Positions 10,051 to 18,221 of a DNA stretch of 64,000 nucleotides are shown here, one piece after another. The first letter of the stretch is position 1. The number at the start of each line of letters is the position of its first letter. This stretch comes from Algiphilus sp. Lineage in GTDB: Bacteria > Pseudomonadota > Gammaproteobacteria > Nevskiales > Nevskiaceae. A program made the translations under genes and the position numbers. Location of the stretch: the NCBI GenBank assembly GCA_022763315.1, contig JALEHA010000197.1, forward strand, positions 60,581-124,580. Direction: 5' to 3'. Under the pieces are notes generated by a model. It worked only from the letters and a program-made list of their open reading frames with translations, was not told where the DNA came from and ran no database searches.

Positions 10051-10833
10051 TCAGACCGCGCCGTCGCGCAGCGTCAGCACCTCGTAGCCATTTTCTGTGA
10101 CGAGGATGGTGTGTTCCCACTGCGCCGACAGCTTGTGGTCCCGGGTGACTACGGTCCAACCGTCGGGTAGCTCGCGCGTACCCGGTGCGCCGGCATTGAC
10201 CATCGGTTCGATGGTGAAGGTCATGCCGGGCCTGAGGGCCTGGCCCGTGCCGGGCTTGCCGTAGTGCAGCACCTGAGGATCCTCATGAAAGCCGCGGCCG
10301 ATGCCGTGGCCGCAATACTCGCGGACAACCGAGAACCCTTCGGCCTCAGCCACCTGTTGCACGGCATGGCCGATATCGCCCAGCGTGGCCCCCGGACGAA
10401 CCATCTCGATGCCGGCGACCATGGCCTGGTGCGCGGTCTCGCACAGGCGACGTGCCAGCACCGATGGCTCGCCGACGTAGTACATCTTGGAGGTGTCGCC
10501 ATGCCAGCCGTCCTTGATGACGGTGACGTCGATATTCATGATGTCGCCGCGCTTGAGCTTCTTCGGCCCCGGAATGCCGTGGCAGACCACGTGATTGACC
10601 GAGGTGCAGATGGCGCCGGGGAAGGGCGGGCGGCTGCTGCCGGCGGTATAGCCGATGGTGGCGGAGGTACAGCCCAAAGGGCCCTGCACGTATTCCCGGG
10701 CGAGATCATCGAGTTCGCCGGTGGTGATGCCAGCCGTGACGTGGGGTTCCAGATACTGCAGCACCGAGGCGGCCGCCTGACAGGCTGCGCGCATGCCGTC
10801 TTGTTCCGCCGCGGACTTGATCGTAATGGCCAT
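10051..10833 (-). CDS. map: Methionine aminopeptidase, type I
   Basis: Removes the initiator methionine from nascent proteins in the cytoplasm. 260 residues, the normal length for the bacterial type Ia enzyme. Seen are the substrate/metal region [23 protein letters not shown] (given in part: [14 protein letters not shown]), [15 protein letters not shown] with the metal-binding His, and [12 protein letters not shown] with a metal-binding Glu, plus the final [12 protein letters not shown]lu. It heads the minus-strand operon map-glnD-dapD-dapE and is divergent from rpsB, exactly as in E. coli and Pseudomonas. Confidence 0.97.
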   Translation of the reverse strand: MAITIKSAAEQDGMRAACQAAASVLQYLEPHVTAGITTGELDDLAREYVQGPLGCTSATIGYTAGSSRPPFPGAICTSVNHVVCHGIPGPKKLKRGDIMNIDVTVIKDGWHGDTSKMYYVGEPSVLARRLCETAHQAMVAGIEMVRPGATLGDIGHAVQQVAEAEGFSVVREYCGHGIGRGFHEDPQVLHYGKPGTGQALRPGMTFTIEPMVNAGAPGTRELPDGWTVVTRDHKLSAQWEHTILVTENGYEVLTLRDGAV

Positions 10834-10846
10834 TCAAATGCCGCCG

Positions 10847-10876
10847 TTGTGGGCAAAGGGCGCGGCATGGTATAAA
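10847..10876 (+). promoter_or_regulatory. Extended -10 promoter for rpsB-tsf
   Basis: TATAAA (10871-10876) is preceded by TGG, giving an extended -10 (TGGTATAAA), with a weak -35 TTGTGG (10847-10852) 18 bases upstream. It lies about 170 bases before rpsB, leaving a long leader. The E. coli rpsB promoter also uses an extended -10 element. Overlap with the 5' region of map on the other strand is small. Confidence 0.65.
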
Positions 10877-10882
10877 GCGCGC

Positions 10883-11044
10883 CCTCGTTTGGCAATGCAG
10901 CGTGCATGCCGTTCAGGGCGTGATTCAGTCGGCAATCGCCGTCTGAGTGGCGAAATTCCATTCGCGCGTCGAGCTTGGGTGTTTTCCCGTCGGGGAGATC
11001 TGCAACACACGCCGCGCGATCTGCTGACAACCCAAGGAGTCATC
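10883..11044 (+). promoter_or_regulatory. rpsB untranslated leader, candidate S2 autoregulatory region
   Basis: About 160 bases lie between the predicted transcription start and the rpsB ATG, ending in a clear AAGGAG ribosome binding site (about 11034-11039). In E. coli and relatives the rpsB leader mediates feedback by S2 on rpsB-tsf. I can see the length and position that fit this, but I did not derive a firm secondary structure. Confidence 0.4.
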
Positions 11045-11821
11045 ATGGCTGACATCACCATGCGCCAGCTGCTGGAAGTGGGCGCGCATTTTGGACACCG
11101 TACGCGCTACTGGAACCCGAAGATGGATCCGTACATCTTCGGCCACCGCAACAAGGTGCACATCATCAACCTGGAGCACACGCTCCCCATGCTGCGCGAT
11201 GCCTGCAACTACGCGGGCAAGCTGGCGGCCAACGGGGGATCGATCCTCTTCGTGGGCACTAAGCGCGCCGCGCGCGATGTCGTGGAACAGGAAGCCCGTC
11301 GCTGCGGCATGCCGTACATCAACCAGCGCTGGCTGGGCGGGGCGCTTACCAACTTCAAGACGATGAAGCAGTCGATCAACCGCCTCATCGAAATGGAGAA
11401 GCAGGTCGAGGACGGCTCGATCAACAAGCTCCCCAAGAAGGAACAGCTCGAATTCCAGCGCGACCTCGCCAAGCTGCAGCGCTCCCTCGGCGGTATCAAG
11501 CACATGAACAGTCTGCCGGACTGTCTATTCGTGATTGATACCGGCTATGAAGACATCGCCGTCAAGGAAGCCCGCAAACTGGGTATCCGCATCATCGCGG
11601 TGGTGGACAGCAACAACAGCCCGGATGGCATTGACTCGGTCATCCCCGGCAACGACGACGCCACGCGCGCCATCAAGTTCTACTGCCAGTGCATCGCGGA
11701 TGCCGTGATTGACGCCAAGGGCGCCAACTCCGTAGGCGGCGCCGCGCGCGATGCTGAAACGCAGATGGCCGCAGCGGCCCCCAATGAACCGGCCGACGAC
11801 ACGCAGGAGGCATCGGCATGA
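11045..11821 (+). CDS. rpsB: 30S ribosomal protein S2
   Basis: Small-subunit ribosomal protein, needed for S1 assembly on the 30S. 258 residues from ATG 11045, which follows AAGGAG by 5 bases; the frame is open further upstream but that part is leader. The start [20 protein letters not shown] and the internal [17 protein letters not shown] signature identify it. The acidic/alanine-rich tail (about 230-258) is slightly longer than in E. coli. The stop overlaps the tsf start by 4 bases (ATGA), so the pair should be translationally coupled. Confidence 0.98.
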   Translation: MADITMRQLLEVGAHFGHRTRYWNPKMDPYIFGHRNKVHIINLEHTLPMLRDACNYAGKLAANGGSILFVGTKRAARDVVEQEARRCGMPYINQRWLGGALTNFKTMKQSINRLIEMEKQVEDGSINKLPKKEQLEFQRDLAKLQRSLGGIKHMNSLPDCLFVIDTGYEDIAVKEARKLGIRIIAVVDSNNSPDGIDSVIPGNDDATRAIKFYCQCIADAVIDAKGANSVGGAARDAETQMAAAAPNEPADDTQEASA

Positions 11822-12699
11822 GCATTTCCGCAGCACTTGTGAAGGAACTGCGCGAGCGCACCGGCGCCGCGATGATGGATTGCAAGAAGGCGCTGCAGGC
11901 CACCGACGGTGACATCGACGCCGCCATCGAGAAGATGCGCAAAGACGGCATGGCCAAGGCCGACAAGAAGGCCTCGCGCGTCGCCGCCGATGGCACGATC
12001 GCCATCGTCGAGCGCGATAACGCCGTGGCCATGGTCGAAGTGAACAGCGAGACGGATTTCGTCGCCAAGAACGAGGAATTCATGGCGCTGGCCGACAAGG
12101 TCGCCACGCTGGCCATTGAGCACCGTCCGGCTGACGTGGACGCGCTGCTCGCCATCGACGACGGCAACGGCACGCTGGAAGAACAGCGCCGTGCGCTGAT
12201 CGCCAAGCTGGGCGAGAAGATGGACATCCGGCGTTTCGTGGTGGTCGATAATGCGGGTGGCCCGATCGCGACTTATCGCCACGGCCAGCGCATCGGCACT
12301 GTGGTGGCGCTGACGGCTGGTGACGACGCCGAGTTGGCGCGGGACCTGGCCATGCATATCGCGGCCTCGAATCCGCAGTACCGCAACGCCGAGGATGTGC
12401 CGGCGGACGTGCGCGCCTCCGAAAAGGAAATTCTGAAGTCGCAGGCCGAGGACAGCGGTAAGCCGGCTGAGATCATCGAGAAGATGATCGAAGGGCGTCT
12501 GCGCAAGTACCTGGCGGAGATCACCCTCTACGGTCAGCCCTTCGTCAAGGATCCCGATACCACGGTCGAGAAGCTGCTCAAGCAGAAGAGCACGGACGTT
12601 GCGCAGTACGTGCGTTTCGAAGTGGGCGAGGGCATCGAGAAGCAGGAAAGCGATTTCGCCAGCGAAGTGAAAGCCACCGCGCAGGCGACGGCGGGCTAG
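11818..12699 (+). CDS. tsf: Elongation factor Ts
   Basis: Guanine-nucleotide exchange factor for EF-Tu. 293 residues, a little longer than E. coli EF-Ts (283). N-terminal UBA-like segment [20 protein letters not shown] and the core motif [17 protein letters not shown], which contains the TDF residues that disrupt the Mg2+ site of EF-Tu. The coding frame overlaps rpsB by 4 bases. A strong hairpin follows 12 bases after the stop, before pyrH. Confidence 0.98.
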   Translation: MSISAALVKELRERTGAAMMDCKKALQATDGDIDAAIEKMRKDGMAKADKKASRVAADGTIAIVERDNAVAMVEVNSETDFVAKNEEFMALADKVATLAIEHRPADVDALLAIDDGNGTLEEQRRALIAKLGEKMDIRRFVVVDNAGGPIATYRHGQRIGTVVALTAGDDAELARDLAMHIAASNPQYRNAEDVPADVRASEKEILKSQAEDSGKPAEIIEKMIEGRLRKYLAEITLYGQPFVKDPDTTVEKLLKQKSTDVAQYVRFEVGEGIEKQESDFASEVKATAQATAG

Positions 12700-12710
12700 C
12701 GTAGACTTGC

Positions 12711-12737
12711 GCCGCTGCGCCCCAGGGGTGCAGCGGC
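12711..12737 (+). terminator. Strong hairpin after tsf (attenuator or terminator-like)
   Basis: GCCGCTGC (12711-12718) pairs perfectly with GCAGCGGC (12730-12737), and the inner CCCC/GGGG can extend the stem almost to a single-base loop. No U-run follows, so it may be a partial terminator, an RNA-stability element or a processing site that separates rpsB-tsf from pyrH rather than an intrinsic terminator. Confidence 0.5.
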
Positions 12738-12800
12738 CATTGCCCGCCCCGGCGCGCGAAGACGTGTGCCGGTCGTCTTCTAGCTGCCGGAGTGTCTTCG

Positions 12801-13520
12801 ATGTCGTCGTCCCCAGTCTATCGACGCGTGCTCGTCAAACTGTCTGGTGAAGCGTTGATGGGCGAGCTTGAATATGGCATCGCCTCGCCCGTGATTGGTG
12901 ACGTTGCGGCGGAACTGAAGGCCGTAGTGGAAAGCGGATCAGAAGTCGCCGTCGTGATTGGCGGCGGGAACATCTTCCGCGGCGAGGGCCTTGCCCGAGG
13001 CGGCATCCAACGTGTGACGGCAGACCAGATGGGCATGCTCGCCACCGTCATGAATGCGCTGGCGCTGCAGGATGCTCTGGAGAAGATCAACTGCCAGACG
13101 CGCGTGATGTCGGCCATCCGCATCAATCAGGTCTGCGAGGACTACATCCGGCGTCGCGCCGTGCGGCATCTGGAGAAGGGCCGCATCGTCATCCTCGCTG
13201 CGGGCACCGGCAATCCGTTCTTCACCACCGATTCCGCGGCGGCCCTGCGCGCCATTGAAATCGACGCCGAGCTGATGCTCAAGGCGACGAAGGTAGACGG
13301 CATCTATTCAGCCGACCCGATGCAGGATCCGGAAGCGCACCGGATTCCGCGTTTGACCTACGACGAGGTGCTGGACCGACGACTCGGGGTGATGGATCAG
13401 ACCGCCATCGTGCTGTGCCGGGACCATCGCATGCCGCTGCGGGTCTACGACATGACGCAGCCCGGCGCGCTGGCGCGCATCGTCGCGGGCGACGAAGATA
13501 TCGGTACGCACGTTCTATAA
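12801..13520 (+). CDS. pyrH: UMP kinase
   Basis: Phosphorylates UMP to UDP with ATP; hexameric cytoplasmic enzyme of the amino-acid-kinase fold, usually activated by GTP and inhibited by UTP. 239 residues from ATG 12801; CGGAG (12788-12792) is 8 bases upstream. GTG 12792 in the same frame is possible but less well placed. Motifs: [44 protein letters not shown]. Followed 27 bases later by frr, the conserved neighbour. Confidence 0.97.
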   Translation: MSSSPVYRRVLVKLSGEALMGELEYGIASPVIGDVAAELKAVVESGSEVAVVIGGGNIFRGEGLARGGIQRVTADQMGMLATVMNALALQDALEKINCQTRVMSAIRINQVCEDYIRRRAVRHLEKGRIVILAAGTGNPFFTTDSAAALRAIEIDAELMLKATKVDGIYSADPMQDPEAHRIPRLTYDEVLDRRLGVMDQTAIVLCRDHRMPLRVYDMTQPGALARIVAGDEDIGTHVL

Positions 13521-13547
13521 GGATTTTCACGGGGACTGTCAGGCACC

Positions 13548-14105
13548 ATGATCGACGACATCAAGAAGGACGCCAAGCACCGCATGAAGCGGGCGATCGA
13601 AGTGCTCGAGAACGAGTACGCCAAATTGCGCACGGGACGCGCCAATGCCTCACTGCTGGACCACGTCCGCGTTGACTACTATGGTTCGGAAGTGCCCATT
13701 TCGCAGGCCGCCAACGTCGTGGCCGAGGACGCCCGCACCATCACGATCACGGCTTGGGAAAAGAGCATGACGCCGGTGATCGAGAAAGCAATCATCAATT
13801 CCGATCTCGGCCTGAATCCGAACACGGCGGGATCCGTCATCCGCATCAACTTGCCGCCGCTCACCGAGGAGCGCCGCAAGGAACTGGCCAAGGTGGTGCG
13901 TCACGAAGCAGAGAATGCCCGTGTCGCCGTGCGCAACATCCGGCGCGACGCCAACCAGTCGGTCAAGGAGCTGGTCAAGGAAAAAATGATCAGCGAGGAC
14001 GACGAGAAGCGCGCCGAAAACGAGATCCAGAAGATCACCGACGACCACATCGCGCAGATCGAAGCGGTCATGGCCGCCAAGGAAAAGGAAACGCTCTCCC
14101 TTTGA
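13548..14105 (+). CDS. frr: Ribosome recycling factor
   Basis: With EF-G, splits post-termination ribosomes. 185 residues, the normal length. Typical segments are the N-terminal helix [39 protein letters not shown], and [21 protein letters not shown]. It is 4 bases before uppS and 27 bases after pyrH, the usual translation/isoprenoid cluster. Confidence 0.98.
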   Translation: MIDDIKKDAKHRMKRAIEVLENEYAKLRTGRANASLLDHVRVDYYGSEVPISQAANVVAEDARTITITAWEKSMTPVIEKAIINSDLGLNPNTAGSVIRINLPPLTEERRKELAKVVRHEAENARVAVRNIRRDANQSVKELVKEKMISEDDEKRAENEIQKITDDHIAQIEAVMAAKEKETLSL

Positions 14106-14109
14106 GCGG

Positions 14110-14829
14110 ATGATGCCGTCCAGTTCCACAACGCCGAAACCTCCGGCACGACCCGCCCACGTCGCCGTGATCATGGACGGCAATGGCCGCTGGGCCTCCC
14201 AGCGCGGTCGGCCGCGTGCACTGGGCCACCGCGTCGGAGTACAGGCCGCGCGACGCATCGTGGAAGCAGCCGCCGACCGTGATTTGCCGTTCTTGAGCCT
14301 CTTCGCCTTCAGTCAGGAAAATTGGAACCGTCCTGAACGCGAAGTGCGGATGCTGCTGCATCTATTTGGCCGTACCCTGCGTCGCGAAGGGGCGGGGCTG
14401 CAGCGCAATGGTGTGCGCATGCGTTTTATCGGCAACCGCGAAGGCTTCCCCGAGAAGCTGCAGGAGGAAATGCGCGCCACCGAAGCGGCGACGGCTGGCA
14501 ATCAACGCCTTGGACTTCTGGTGGCGCTCGGTTACGGCGGGCAATGGGATATCTGCCAGGCGGCCGAGCGTGCGCGTCAGGACGGGGTGCCCATTACCAA
14601 TGAAGCCTTGAGCAGCCGTCTCAGTACCGCGGGTATTCCGGAACCGGACCTATTGATCCGCACCGGTGGCGAGCGTCGCATCAGCAACTTCATGCTCTGG
14701 CAGCTTGCCTATTCCGAACTCTATTTCTGCGACACCCTGTGGCCCGATTTCGACGCGCGGCATCTCGATGCCGCTCTCGACTGGTACGCGCAGCGCCAGC
14801 GGCGCTTCGGATCGGTGGAGGCCCCCTGA
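14110..14829 (+). CDS. uppS: Isoprenyl transferase (undecaprenyl diphosphate synthase)
   Basis: Condenses isopentenyl diphosphate onto farnesyl diphosphate to make C55-PP, the lipid carrier for peptidoglycan, O-antigen and exopolysaccharide. 239 residues. The family signature VAVIMDGNGRWASQRG holds the catalytic Asp; LSLFAFSQENWNRP and LIRTGGERRISNFMLWQ are also present. ATG 14110 and ATG 14113 are adjacent possible starts. It is 3 bases before cdsA. Placement of uppS-cdsA before dxr is the Pseudomonas-type order, not that of E. coli. Confidence 0.97.
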   Translation: MMPSSSTTPKPPARPAHVAVIMDGNGRWASQRGRPRALGHRVGVQAARRIVEAAADRDLPFLSLFAFSQENWNRPEREVRMLLHLFGRTLRREGAGLQRNGVRMRFIGNREGFPEKLQEEMRATEAATAGNQRLGLLVALGYGGQWDICQAAERARQDGVPITNEALSSRLSTAGIPEPDLLIRTGGERRISNFMLWQLAYSELYFCDTLWPDFDARHLDAALDWYAQRQRRFGSVEAP

Positions 14830-14832
14830 CCG

Positions 14833-15654
14833 ATGTTGGCGCAGCGCGTTGTGACGGCCATCGTGCTCCTCCTTCTATTGGGGGCAGCGCTGTTATTACT
14901 GGACGGTGTGGCGCTGTACGCGGTGTTTTGTCTGGCAACCCTGGGTGCCGCCTGGGAATGGGCGGGTATCGCCGGGGCCGCCAGTGTGGCGGCGCGTTTG
15001 CGATACAGCTTCCTGGTCGCCGTACTCTGCGCAGCGGCCTGGTATGGGCATGTGGAGTTCACGTTGGCGCCGTGGCTGTGGGGCGTGTCAGCCTTGTGGT
15101 GGGTCTATAGTCTGTATCTGCTGCGGGGCTTTCCCGCCAGCATCGCGCGTCAGCGCTTTGGCACCAACGCCTCTCTGGGTATTGGCCTATTGATGCTGGT
15201 GCCCGTGCCTTTGGCGTTGATCGCCATCACCGAAGGCGCGGCAGGCTGGGCGGCATTGACCATGGTGTTCGGCGTGGTCTGGGGCGCCGACATTGGCGCC
15301 TATTTCGCAGGCCGCGCCTGGGGCAAGAACAAGCTGGCGCCCACGGTCAGTCCTGGAAAGACGCGGGAAGGTGCGCTTGGAGGCGCAGTGGCCGCACTGC
15401 TGATCGTCGTCCCGGTGGCCGCCGTGTGGGTGCCCATGAGTGCCGTTCAGTGGGTGCTCTTCTTGCTGTTGGTCGTGGTCTGCATTGCTGCATCCATTGT
15501 CGGGGACCTGGTGGAGAGCGCCTTCAAGCGCACCGCAGGGGTCAAGGATTCTGGACGCCTGTTGCCGGGGCACGGTGGGGTGCTCGACCGGGTCGACAGC
15601 CTGCTGGCAGTGGCCCCCATCTTCGCCCTCGGATTGAGTAGCCTGCTGCGATGA
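14833..15654 (+). CDS. cdsA: Phosphatidate cytidylyltransferase
   Basis: Makes CDP-diacylglycerol from phosphatidate and CTP for phospholipid synthesis. 273-residue integral membrane protein with about eight hydrophobic segments. The C-terminal CDS signature is complete: [20 protein letters not shown] followed by GVLDRVDS. The stop overlaps the dxr start by 4 bases (ATGA). Its product feeds Psd-dependent phosphatidylethanolamine synthesis, whose last enzyme is encoded at 47.7 kb. Confidence 0.97.
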   Translation: MLAQRVVTAIVLLLLLGAALLLLDGVALYAVFCLATLGAAWEWAGIAGAASVAARLRYSFLVAVLCAAAWYGHVEFTLAPWLWGVSALWWVYSLYLLRGFPASIARQRFGTNASLGIGLLMLVPVPLALIAITEGAAGWAALTMVFGVVWGADIGAYFAGRAWGKNKLAPTVSPGKTREGALGGAVAALLIVVPVAAVWVPMSAVQWVLFLLLVVVCIAASIVGDLVESAFKRTAGVKDSGRLLPGHGGVLDRVDSLLAVAPIFALGLSSLLR

Positions 15655-16844
15655 GTCGCGGTGTCGTCATTCTGGGCGCGACCGGCTCCGTCGGCCGAAG
15701 TGCGCTGGAGGTGATGGCGGCGCAGTCGGAACCTCCGGCCCTGGAAGCGCTCACTGCCTATCGCGACGTGGAACGTCTGGCGCAGCTGGCCCGCGCACAT
15801 CGGCCACGCGTCGCCGTGATCGCCGACCCGGCCTGTGGTCCGGCGCTGACCGCGGCATTGAGCGGCACCGGCATCGAGATCGCCGCGGGCATGGATGCCC
15901 TTGCTGACGTGGCTGGCGGTACCGGCTCTGACACCGTCCTGTCGGCCATCGTCGGCGCCGCCGGTCTGCTGCCTACCCTGGCGGCGGTGCACGCGGGCAA
16001 GCGTGTGTTGATCGCCAATAAGGAACCCCTGGTCATGGCGGGCGGCATCGTAATGACGGCCGCGCGGGCGTCCGGCGCCGAAATCCTGCCGGTGGACAGC
16101 GAACACAACGCCATTTTCCAGTGTCTGCCCACCGGCTACCGCTGTGGGCAACCGCCGGAAGGGGTGGAGCGCCTGATTCTGACCGCCTCGGGTGGGCCTT
16201 TCCGCAGCTGGAGCCGTGCCGAAATGGCCGCCGCGACGCCTGCGCAGGCGGTGGCGCATCCCAACTGGGAGATGGGCGCAAAGATCTCGGTCGACTCGGC
16301 GACCATGATGAACAAGGGGCTGGAAGTGATCGAAGCCCATTGGCTGTTCGCCACCGCGGCCGAGCACATTGATATCGTGGTGCATCCGCAAAGCATCGTG
16401 CATTCGCTCGTGGTCTACCGCGACGGCTCCCTGCTGGCGCAGATGGGCGCCCCGGATATGCGCATTCCCATCGCCAATGCGCTGGGTCATCCTGAGCGCC
16501 TGCCCTCGGGCGCCGCGACCTTGGACCTTATTCGCGCTGGTAGCTTGCAGTTCGAACCGGCGGATTCCGAGCGCTTCCCCTGCCTGCGGCTGGCGCGGGC
16601 CGCGATTGATGGCACTGACGCGGCGCCGACGGTACTGAACGCGGCCAATGAAGTTGCGGTCGAAGCATTTCTTTCTGGGCGCTTGGCTTTTGACGGGATT
16701 GCTGCAGTGATCGAAGCCACACTTGAAGGGGCGGGGCGGCTCGCTGTGCGCGACAGTGCCAGCCTGGACGCAGTCATTGGCCTCGACGGATGGGCGCGCG
16801 CCTTCGCAACCGAGCGCATCGCAGGAGCGAAATACACAGCATGA
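15651..16844 (+). CDS. dxr: 1-deoxy-D-xylulose 5-phosphate reductoisomerase
   Basis: Second step of the MEP isoprenoid pathway: rearranges and reduces DXP to 2-C-methyl-D-erythritol 4-phosphate with NADPH; target of fosmidomycin. 397 residues. Rossmann start [18 protein letters not shown], metal-binding [12 protein letters not shown], and the C-terminal [21 protein letters not shown] motif. The loop NKEPLVMAG has Pro where E. coli has Ser in NKESLV; this position varies among homologues. Overlaps cdsA by 4 bases and rseP by 4. Confidence 0.97.
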   Translation: MSRGVVILGATGSVGRSALEVMAAQSEPPALEALTAYRDVERLAQLARAHRPRVAVIADPACGPALTAALSGTGIEIAAGMDALADVAGGTGSDTVLSAIVGAAGLLPTLAAVHAGKRVLIANKEPLVMAGGIVMTAARASGAEILPVDSEHNAIFQCLPTGYRCGQPPEGVERLILTASGGPFRSWSRAEMAAATPAQAVAHPNWEMGAKISVDSATMMNKGLEVIEAHWLFATAAEHIDIVVHPQSIVHSLVVYRDGSLLAQMGAPDMRIPIANALGHPERLPSGAATLDLIRAGSLQFEPADSERFPCLRLARAAIDGTDAAPTVLNAANEVAVEAFLSGRLAFDGIAAVIEATLEGAGRLAVRDSASLDAVIGLDGWARAFATERIAGAKYTA

Positions 16845-18202
16845 TGAGTCTGATCTGGTCTATTGCCGGTTTCGTGGTGGCGATTGGTGTTCTCGTAACC
16901 TTCCACGAATTCGGACATTACTGGGTGGCACGGCGCTGCGGCGTGCGTGTGCTGCGATTCTCGGTCGGCTTCGGCCGACCGCTCTGGCAGCGGCAGATGA
17001 AGAACGGCACCGAGCTGGTCATCGCCGCCATCCCCCTGGGGGGCTACGTCAAGATGCTCGACGAGCGCGAAAGCGACACGCCGCTGAGCGCTCAGGAGCA
17101 ATCGGAAGCCTTCAATCGCAAGCCGCTTTGGGCGCGCAGCGCAATCGTCGCCGCCGGCCCTGTGTTCAATTTCCTGCTTGCCGCGGCCTTCTATTGGGCG
17201 ATTCACGTCATGGGAGTGCCTGACGTGAAGCCGGTCGTGGATGCGCCGCCGCCCGACACCGCGCTGGCAGGAAGCCGGATTGCACCGGAAAGCCTGCTGC
17301 GCTCGGTCAATGGCAAGGCTACGCCCACCTGGACGCGCGCCCGCCTGACGATCCTGGATCAGGCCATGGCCTCCGACACCCTCCGTCTGGAGCTGGAAAG
17401 TCCAAGCGGCGCGCGGCAGCAGGTGTCCGTCTCGACGCAGGCTTTGCCGGTCGATCCCGAGCCGCTATTTCAGCAGCTTGGTTTGGTGCTCTTTCAGCCC
17501 GCCATACCGCCGCGACTGGCGGAGATCATGCCTGATTCGCCCGCTGCCGCCGCAGGACTGCAGGCGGGGGACTTGGTGGTCGCGCGCGACGGTGAAGCCG
17601 TCGCAAGCTGGTCCGAGTGGGTGCAGTGGCTGCGCGCGAATCCCGGCGAGCAGACGGAGCTGACCATCGCCCGCGATGGCCGCCAGCAGACCGTGATGCT
17701 TGAGGTCGGCAGTCAGATCGCTGACGGGCAGACCATCGGCCAACTGGGCGCACGGGTCGATGTACCTGCTGATTTATGGCAGGATCGGCGCACTGTGTAT
17801 CGGGAGGGCGTGCTCGAGGCTGCGGTCACGGGCGTGCAGCAAACATATTCAGTGGCCTGGCTGACAGTGCGCATGATGGGGCGCATGCTGGTCGGGGACG
17901 TGTCGGTCGACAACATCAGTGGTCCAGTCCAGATTGCGCAATTTGCCGGACAGACTGCCGCGACCGGCTTGGTGTCGTATTTGGGTTTCTTGGCGCTGAT
18001 CAGCGTCAGCCTCGGGGTTTTGAACCTGCTGCCCGTGCCGATGCTGGATGGGGGGCACTTGATGTATTACCTCGTTGAAGCCATCAAGGGGTCGCCGGTA
18101 TCCGAGCGGGCACAACTCGTCGGGCAGCAACTGGGGCTTCTGATGCTTGCCGGGCTGATGGGGCTTGCCTTCTACAACGATCTGTCGCGATTGTTCGGCT
18201 AA
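16841..18202 (+). CDS. rseP: Site-2 membrane protease RseP
   Basis: Intramembrane zinc metalloprotease that makes the second cut in RseA to release sigma-E and clears signal peptides. 453 residues from ATG 16841 (or 16844). The HEXXH motif is in VTFHEFGHYWVARR near residue 22; two PDZ domains fill the periplasmic middle (about 110-310), and NLLPVPMLDGGHL near the C-terminus supplies the third metal ligand. Four membrane segments are expected. Overlaps dxr and precedes bamA by 19 bases, the conserved envelope cluster. Confidence 0.97.
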   Translation: MMSLIWSIAGFVVAIGVLVTFHEFGHYWVARRCGVRVLRFSVGFGRPLWQRQMKNGTELVIAAIPLGGYVKMLDERESDTPLSAQEQSEAFNRKPLWARSAIVAAGPVFNFLLAAAFYWAIHVMGVPDVKPVVDAPPPDTALAGSRIAPESLLRSVNGKATPTWTRARLTILDQAMASDTLRLELESPSGARQQVSVSTQALPVDPEPLFQQLGLVLFQPAIPPRLAEIMPDSPAAAAGLQAGDLVVARDGEAVASWSEWVQWLRANPGEQTELTIARDGRQQTVMLEVGSQIADGQTIGQLGARVDVPADLWQDRRTVYREGVLEAAVTGVQQTYSVAWLTVRMMGRMLVGDVSVDNISGPVQIAQFAGQTAATGLVSYLGFLALISVSLGVLNLLPVPMLDGGHLMYYLVEAIKGSPVSERAQLVGQQLGLLMLAGLMGLAFYNDLSRLFG

Positions 18203-18221
18203 CAACACGAGAGAATTATTG

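Noticed and set aside
8416..10170. Plus-strand open frame (about 584 codons) opposite glnD
   Set aside because: Lies wholly antisense to a clear glnD; the translation has no domain pattern.
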